Assembly (NCBI RefSeq): GCF_016086655.4
Contig: NC_092584.1
Coordinates: forward strand, 9,537,907 to 9,601,906
DNA: 64,000 nucleotides
Source of the DNA: Lepeophtheirus salmonis
Taxonomy: Eukaryota; Arthropoda; Copepoda; Siphonostomatoida; Caligidae
Reading direction: 5' to 3'
Shown here in pieces: positions 57,836-64,000 of the stretch (the first letter of the stretch is position 1; each line of letters opens with the position of its first letter). Made by a program: the position numbers and the translations under genes. The notes under the pieces are model-generated. The model ran no database searches. It was not told the origin of the DNA and saw nothing but the letters and a program-made list of their open reading frames with translations.

Positions 57836-57839
57836 CAAA

Positions 57840-58195
57840 GGAGCTTCGGGTTTTGGAGTGCCAATGTTTATCGTACCAGGGACTTATATTACAGTCTTCG
57901 CCATGGTCTTGAGGAGTGCCTCACACTTCTGTATAAGAAGTGGTGCCTTGGGCCAGGGAAAAGTTCGGGGACAACTTTATTTCATCTCAAGATAGAGCTC
58001 TGTTTCAGAGTGCTCCTAAGACCGAAGCCTTCCTCAGAGACAACTTTACAGACTTTTGAGACCTCAACATGTGACCACCCTCCTCTGTAGATGCGAACCC
58101 CTTGGACTACTCTATCTAAGAGCATCTGGAGAAGAGAGTGTCGGCAATTTCTCACAGGAGTTTCCAGGATCTAGTACCAAAAAAAGGAACGGCCA
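57840..58195 (+). pseudogene. maT-like (D,D37D) transposase, C-terminal part
   Basis: Reads WAREKFGDNFI-like residues with a frame change, then SQDRALFQSAPKTEAFLRDN (second catalytic Asp), FTDF, DLNM, PPSSVDANPLDYSI (third Asp) and HLEKRVSAISHRSFQDLV. 37 residues separate the two Asp. Two Trp codons (FTDFW, MWPP in the family) have become stops. The N-terminal half is missing. Confidence 0.7.
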
Positions 58196-58199
58196 TTTT

Positions 58200-58535
58200 G
58201 TTCAAAAATGAATAATTTTGTTAACCCAAGCCTCACCCTAAGGTACATATATGGGGGGGGAGGTTGTCTTCATGGTCTCCCCTGCTATTGAATTCCTTAT
58301 TCTTTTGAAGAAGAAGGAATCATCATAAACAGAGCCAATCATAAGAAATTTCAAACTTGTTTCTCTTTCACTTCAAAATGACAAATATTTGTGGGTGGTT
58401 GTTTGTAACCAATAATATTCTTGTACTTTAATAGATGCGATGACTCATTGTATCAATACATTATAAAGTATTCCTGCCATTGTTATTAGTACAACATCAA
58501 CAAATTGATGTAGGAAGAGACCAGAATTCACGTTC
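58200..58535. other. Gene-free stretch
   Basis: Poly-G run 58252-58261; nothing else recognised. Confidence 0.35.
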
Positions 58536-58539
58536 ATTC

Positions 58540-59135
58540 TAATTAGTGTACTGCAAAACTTGTTGATAAAGTTATATTCTGTTTGCTACGACAGAGTGTA
58601 GACCCAAAACTTGCAGAGGCATTTAATCAATATTTTATTGCCGTTATTTTCAATATCTAGGTTTTATTGCACAACAAAACAAAGGCTGAAACTTATCAAA
58701 CAAGTATTGTTTTTATGCCATGTCTGTAAATATAAAAATGTCGTCGTAACCCAATCTCTTCCGTGTTGGTGTCAGAACTGAGAAGGCTTGAAAGACCGTT
58801 AGAATCTCCATCCAGACTGCCTACAACATCAAGAAGTACATTAAAGCCCCCTTACAGGTAGGAAGAATAAAAAATTATGCAGCAAAAATATGGTTGACTT
58901 CTGGCCTGCCTCTATGTGGCCCTCCTCCACTCCTGACCTCAATCCTCTGGACTTTGCAGTTTGGGCTCTCTTGGAGAAGAATATCTACTGCACTTTCTAC
59001 CCAAATTTTGATTCACTCTGAGCTGCCCTCATGACAGCGGGGTACACCATGGAAAATGCCTTCATCATCGAGAGTTGTCATTCTGATTGCCGGCGTGTCG
59101 AGCCTGTTATTCTTTGTGAAGGTGGACATATTGAA
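58540..59135 (+). pseudogene. maT-like transposase, internally deleted
   Basis: The leader (ttctgtttgctacgacagag, aaaacttgcagaggcattta) is shared with 49600-49700. A short HTH-like piece (ISIQTAYNIKKYIKAPLQVG, about 58812-58870) leads directly to the C-terminal part MVDFWPASMWPSSTPDLNPL, DFAVWALLEKNIYCTFYPNF, DSL, stop, AALMTAGYTMENAFIIESC and RRVEPVILCEGGHIE at about 59130. The third Asp is intact; the first two catalytic regions are deleted. Confidence 0.75.
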
Positions 59136-59139
59136 TAAA

Positions 59140-59400
59140 AAATATAGCTAAATATTTATTGAAAAGTATCACCAATTGAGTTTGAGTTGTATTTTCTTGA
59201 TTCCATACGTTTTTTTGAAAGGTAGTGGAGCTACTCCAAGTTTTTTAGTACCCGCTCTATAGCATAGTTGATAATTATTAGTGATGTAAGTAGAACGTAT
59301 TTTTTAGCAGGCCCGTTTTATGGAATTGGTAATCTGATTTTGATATTATTGAACTGCTGACTTTCTACTACATTCAATTGTATTCAAAATCCGATTGAAC
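59140..59400. other. Gene-free stretch
   Basis: Probably the 3' flank of the preceding element; no terminal repeat established. Confidence 0.3.
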
Positions 59401-59404
59401 ATTC

Positions 59405-59645
59405 ATGTGGGATCATAAAAGACGGAGATTAACCTTGAAGGATTTGTAGTAGAGTGATAATTGTATGTCATTGATGTACTCAGAATATAATTGTGGATTG
59501 ATATCGGATCAATTCTAGCCAATGTCTTTTTATTTTCTTCCCCCTTGTTACAGCTGATTGACTTTGATCCAATGAAAATTCATGAAAGTTAAGCTGCTCT
59601 CCACCCAAACACTCTTCACATTGTCGTCAAGGTTATCATTTTGGT
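59405..59645 (+). repeat. ~250-bp dispersed repeat, copy I
   Basis: gtgggatcataaaagacgga, 'gattaaccttgaaggat', 'attgtggattgatatcggat', 'ttgttacagctgattgactt', 'agctgctctcca', 'cacattgtcgtcaaggttat' in family order. Confidence 0.6.
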
Positions 59646-59649
59646 TTTT

Positions 59650-60170
59650 GGTATATTTTGTTAATATACCCAAAATACAAATGATTTTCAGCACTAATAA
59701 TTACCTTGGACCTGGTAATAATTTTTACAATTCAGAATTAAGTTCTCATATAATTTTATAAGTCAACGAACAATTCCCTAACACGAATGTGGCTCCTAAT
59801 ATAATGATAATTATATGTCAATATTAGAAAAGTGAGTGAGGTTCCTTCTTCATGAAAACAAAATAATGATTCTAGACACTCTTTGAAAGAGGAAATTCAT
59901 ACTTATGAGGAAAGATTTTGCATGTTTACGTGTCTAGTTGATGTATTTATATATGGTGGAGAATTGGAGCACCCAAATACAGTAGAGTTGGTGTGCAAAG
60001 ATACCTAATTATAGGTTTATTCTGAAAGGTTTAATTTGATTAAAAAAGATCTTACACTTTTTTATTAATAAGTTCCCTTCTCATTTCCTAAATAACTATT
60101 TGTTCTTTGCAAGGTCATAAGTTCGAAAAGGATTCCTTAGTTTAATAAAGGACGCTGAATTCACATCCTC
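59650..60170. other. Gene-free stretch
   Basis: Nothing recognised. Confidence 0.35.
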
Positions 60171-60174
60171 GTAT

Positions 60175-60425
60175 CAAGGGTGTCTGCAAGGGGTGGGCTG
60201 GAGGTGATGTAGCCCGCTAAATTAAGGAATGTTTCCTTTTTACTAGGAAATTTATTAATTGAATTTTTTTCCAGGAAAATTTACTATTTAAAATATTTTT
60301 CCAGAATACTTAATATTTTAAATTTTTTGCGAATAGCTGTGGGTTTTTGAAACTTTTTGTCAAAAAAATTTAATATTCGTAATTTAATGACTTAAATTTT
60401 TTGTGAAAACCTGGGGATTTGGATT
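60175..60425 (+). mobile_element. MITE-like copy, left end only
   Basis: Left end CAAGGGTGTCTGCAAGGGG, then tgggctggaggtgatgtagc and 'aattaaggaatg..ttttactaggaaat', followed by four to five internal minisatellite units. No right terminus. Confidence 0.55.
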
Positions 60426-60429
60426 TGTA

Positions 60430-61135
60430 CTATTTCACTGAACACTCGTTCTATGGAAGGCCGTTCAACTTTGCGTTTCGTTCACAACCCTCCTTAAATG
60501 TTTCAACAATCATTTGACGAAATATAGTAAAACTGAAATAAACCTTCAATGTGAAATTGTACATCGAGAAATTGATGTAGAATTAAAATAGTGAGAAAAT
60601 TAAGATCTCATTTCTATCGGAAAATTCAAATTACTCCAACGCTGTCGAACAAATGTAGGAAATATTGGCGTCACTCAAATAAGAAAAAAAGGATACATCA
60701 TATAACGTTTCTTATTGCTTTCAAATCTATTTTTTGCAGTCCTTTAAAATACCTATGTACATATATAAGTACTTCAAAACATTCAAATTAGGCATAGTAT
60801 TTTATTCGATACTGGTTAATAATATTGCTTAGTAATATATTTTATGAATATCATAGCTATACTTTAAGTATTTCTGTTAGATTTGCAAAATTTATTAATA
60901 GTTATAAAATAATGACCAAAATATATATCATATATACAACCAGGGATCTACAAGGAATTGTATTCCCATGCTTTAGGGGAAACAAAGCTGAAGTATAGCA
61001 CAACAAACGTCATGTGACAAAGTAAGGCATTTGGCGGATCATAGCCTAAAAAAATACAAATTATATGTGAAAAAAAGAAGTTAAAAAGTCTAATTTAAAG
61101 TTTAAAAAAAACAGTTGTCTGATACAATAAAAATA
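60430..61135. other. Gene-free stretch
   Basis: Nothing recognised. Confidence 0.35.
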
Positions 61136-61139
61136 ATGA

Positions 61140-61560
61140 TGTGATGAACGGGAGTGGTCTGAAAATATTCTGATCTAAACGTGAAGATGGCAACTCTCAT
61201 AAATAAAATTTAGTCACATCTATCCAGCATCTATTGAGAGTTATTTAAAAAACTTTTTGGGGATTTTGGGGTCGCAGTTGTTATCTAACAGTCGTTAGCG
61301 GGAGTTAATGGCTGTGTTTTTGGGAAATTGAACAAAAAATGGAGTATCGAGCTGTTGATAAATATTTTTTTGTGAATGTGTAATCTTTTAATAGATTCAA
61401 ACAACATCAGATATATAAAAGCTAGTTGAGTTCAAATTTGACACAACTGAGTCAATCCAACTCGGATTAATTGAGCCAAAAAACAAAATAAGTGTCTCGT
61501 GAACAATTACACCGATTAATATTTGTACGGGTTACAGAGATTGGGCCATCGCTGGGAGAA
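61140..61560 (+). mobile_element. Mariner-like 5' end, decayed
   Basis: The leader (aacgtgaagatggcaactct, 'tagtcacatctat', 'gttatctaacagtcgtt') aligns with 63810-63965. At 61339 an ATG opens MEYRAVDKYFFVNV, similar to the MEYRAVIKFL start of some mariner-type transposases, then a stop. The rest is not recognisable. Confidence 0.4.
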
Positions 61561-61784
61561 GTGTATAGAGTCCTAAGGAAGCTAAGATGACAAATAATAA
61601 AAAGAATATATACCTTCTATCTTTATAAGTTCGGAAAACTTTCAGAGCAGTCTCTACTGCTACTCTTCATTTGTTCAGGACTTATGTTTGTAGACTTTAT
61701 ATCCCTGTGAGAGACGTCCTAATATTGATGGCATTACGTAAAATCTCATATCGAATTCATTTTAAAACATGCGTTACCTATATA

Positions 61785-62554
61785 CCGGATGATCCATTGA
61801 AATTTGAACACTGACTAATTCAATAATTAATTAATATTGAGTAAGTTAAAGTATAAGCAATTATTTAAAAAGAACAAAACAATTCTCAGATCTCTAGCTA
61901 CCGTAGAAGTCGAGAAAATTGCATTTGAATCTGATGGACAAATTTCCATTCGCTTACTCCTAGCATTTGGGATTCTCTAGGTACACGGCCTTCGCTGTCA
62001 GCAAGACCAAAAACATTGAAAAGGAAGAAGGGATCTCTCAAAAAAGGCCAAACTGGATCTGGAAGAGTTAAGGAAAACAGACCAGGCCCATCCCCCAATC
62101 CCATGAGAACCCATGCAAGAGACATTGACGTTTAAAAACCAGACAGTCCAGAGAACTATCAAAAAAGTGGGTAGAAAGAGCCTTGAAATAGTTCAATCTC
62201 TTTTTGGAGGACTCTTATACGTTACTTTTAACTCTTTTTTTGACACTATTGCCCACCTACAACACTTATGCCAACATCCTCGACTACATCTTTTGTGCGC
62301 ATTTCGAGTGAAAAGCCTGCAGTGCCCCTTCATCCCAAAACTGAGATCCTCAAAGCTACTGGTAACCAGCACTGGATCTCTATAACAGAGAACTGCCTCC
62401 GTAGTGGGTATTAGGCCTTCCGCCGCGTCCTGGAAGGCATTATTGACCCTTAGTACGGTACAAAAATGATTCAAAGGCCTCAGACACACATTAATAAATT
62501 ATATCTTGTTGAAGTTTGCAATTCAAAGTATTCATATTTTAATGGATCACTCCG
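61785..62554 (+). mobile_element. TA-flanked maT-like element (770 bp), internally deleted
   Basis: Ends CCGGATGATCCATTGAAATT (61785) and, reversed, CGGAGTGATCCATTAAAATA (62554), with TA on both sides (61783-61784, 62555-62556). Fragments of the + strand transposase: GSGRVKENRPGPSPNPMRTH and ARDIDV, continuing in another frame as NQTVQRTIKKVGRKSLE (HTH region). A deletion of the catalytic core follows, then LDYIFCAHFE, HPKTEILKATGNQHWISITE and AFRRVLEGIIDP near 62460. Same superfamily as 56593-57027 but a less extreme deletion. Confidence 0.8.
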
Positions 62555-62556
62555 TA

Positions 62557-63100
62557 GTGTAACAATTTATCATAGACAATCCTCTTAATATTTTGGCACT
62601 GATTCCATATAATCCCCTACGTAGGGTTTTGCTACTAAGGAACAAACAGATACATCACTTTGAAATTAGGGAGTAGCATGTTGTGATACTATCAAGACAA
62701 TAATTTTTAGAGACAGTTTGATTGAAATGTGAAAAAAAAAAATTATAATAATTGTTGTTTTTTCTTTCAAATGAATGTATTTACAAATTATATATGTGTA
62801 TAAATATATCAGCAGTTGCGTGGAAATCAACTGAATATTCATGGTAAATAACTCTATGAGAAAATAATGAATGAATGATGATGATGATAGTACAACCTAC
62901 CAAACAACCAACCAACGATAACAACAATAAATAAACAAATACCATCGAAGGAGAGAGAGAAAGAAGCATGATTATATCATATAAACATATTCAGAAGGAG
63001 ATTTCATGTGGAGTATATTATAATTTGATAATGAGCCTTGCACAGAGTATTACTTTCTATTATAGTAAAATAGTTTGCTATATGTAAATTATAGTAGATT
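62557..63100. other. Gene-free stretch
   Basis: Contains GAT and GA microsatellites (62874-62889, 62949-62965). Nothing recognised. Confidence 0.4.
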
Positions 63101-63103
63101 AAA

Positions 63104-63480
63104 ACTAGTGATAGGAATCTTAATTTTTCTTGAGAACAGCTTGGGATTTTGAATTTTTTTTGACAAAAAAAAGTTATTTCTTGTGAATTGCTGTAGATTT
63201 TTGAAATTTAAAAAAATAAATTAATTTTTGTGAACAATTGTGGATTTTGGACATTTTTCTCATAAACAATATTTTTTTATGAATAACTGGAGATTGAAAT
63301 TTTTTTCATCACCTGAGTATTTTGGAAATTTTTTAATACTAAATTGTATATTTGGATTTTTTTTCAGAAATTTAATAATTGACATTTTGTAATTTAAAAT
63401 ATTAATAAATCAAAATTGGCATTAGGAATTTTTACTAGAATCGACATTGGGATTTGTTTTGGAATTGTCCCATCATTAAT
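63104..63480. mobile_element. Inverted-repeat element related to 6759-7473
   Basis: Left ACTAGTGATAGGAATCTTAA; right, in reverse, ATTAATGATGGGACAATTCC; the pair matches the ATTAGTGATGGGA ends of 6759-7473. The interior is AT-rich minisatellite, as in that element. Confidence 0.45.
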
Positions 63481-63789
63481 TGAAATTATGACATGTCGGA
63501 CTCTATTTGTACAATGGAGCATTTTCATTAATGTCATAAAAGGCATCATAAGGAAAGGAGTCGCCATTTTGGGGACTTTAAGTTGATATTTTTACTGCAT
63601 AATATGGACAAATTCACAATGAATCCTATACTTAACTCCATCAAAAGGCTCTTTGAATAAAAAGAGACTTACTGACTGGCTTGAATACTACTTGATGTTG
63701 TTGATAAGCACGGATATTGAAAATAAATCAAAGTTCCATTTATTGGAAATCCCTAAAAAGCTCTAGAATTGTACAGCTTTTTACAATTT

Positions 63790-64000
63790 TGATCGATTAG
63801 TACATTTAGAGTAAAATACGACCTCAACGTGAGTATGGTAGCACTCGTAAATAATAGCTAGTCACATCTATCGAGTATCTGTTTGGCAGTTATTTATAAA
63901 AACTTTTCAGGCATTTTGGATGTGCAATTGTTATGTAACAGTTCATTGAGTGAGCTGATGTCAAGTGTTTATGTAAAAACGAAGAAAATCAAGTATCAAT
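63790..64000 (+). mobile_element. Mariner-like 5' end, cut by the window edge
   Basis: Aligned with 61160-61355: 'tcaacgtgagtatggtagca', 'tagtcacatctatcgagtat', 'gcaattgttatgtaacagtt'. The position equivalent to the ATG at 61339 is ATC here (about 63988), so the start is lost. Continues beyond the window. Confidence 0.45.

Noticed and set aside
1..64000. A bacterial or organelle origin, or an operon-like defence system
   Set aside because: Spliced gene, mariner/P-type transposons, AT-rich non-coding DNA and lack of gene clustering all point to a eukaryotic nuclear genome.

Overview
The window looks like eukaryotic, invertebrate nuclear DNA: strongly AT-rich, gene-poor, full of short inverted-repeat elements and dead Tc1/mariner-type transposases, with one clearly intron-containing gene. 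The mixture of maT-like (D,D37D) and mariner (D,D34D) remnants plus an arthropod-like aquaglyceroporin fits a caligid copepod such as a sea louse (Lepeophtheirus/Caligus). That assignment is inference from memory of these families and was not tested by a search.

The only convincing host gene is an aquaglyceroporin (Glp) on the + strand: coding exon 12417-13060, intron 13061-14459, coding exon 14460-14616, together 266 codons plus stop. Both NPA boxes are intact and the second is followed by R-D, the glycerol-channel signature. The intron carries a TA-flanked, scrambled mariner element.

Nearly everything else is repeat-derived. (1) Transposase relics, all broken by stops, frameshifts or internal deletions: near 1-700, 4.5 kb, 11.8-12.2 kb, 13.4-14.2 kb, 14.8-15.4 kb, 17 kb, 19.1-19.9 kb, 23.3-24.3 kb, 29.1-29.5 kb, 34.2-34.9 kb, 43.7-44.5 kb, 45.0-45.5 kb, 49.1-49.9 kb, 50.4-50.9 kb, 55.8-56.1 kb, 56.6-57.0 kb, 57.8-58.2 kb, 58.5-59.1 kb and 61.8-62.6 kb. 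Many join the N-terminal DNA-binding part directly to the C-terminal end, as expected of non-autonomous derivatives. (2) A P-element/THAP9-like remnant with inverted repeats (30.8-32.2 kb) and a possible MULE-like C-terminal scrap (21.2-21.4 kb). (3) A high-copy MITE-like family whose ends resemble CAGGGGCGTCCGCAGG (hAT-like) and whose interior is an AT-rich minisatellite with a period of about 45-50 bp; about 12 copies. (4) A second dispersed family of about 250 bp (at least nine copies, three in tandem at 33.0-33.5 kb). (5) Several less familiar repeat structures: an array of about 104-bp units that switches orientation in its middle (6.2-6.6 kb), three-copy tandem arrays at 20.3 and 25.0 kb, a composite tandem duplication at 9.7-10.9 kb, and a nested inverted-repeat element at 6.76-7.47 kb.

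There is no operon logic, CRISPR array, rRNA gene or intact tRNA. The remaining intergenic stretches hold microsatellites, homopolymers and sequence in which I see nothing. I found no defined new functional system. The best leads are the rearranged and deletion-derived mariners, the orientation-switching array, and the splice ambiguities at both ends of the aquaporin.
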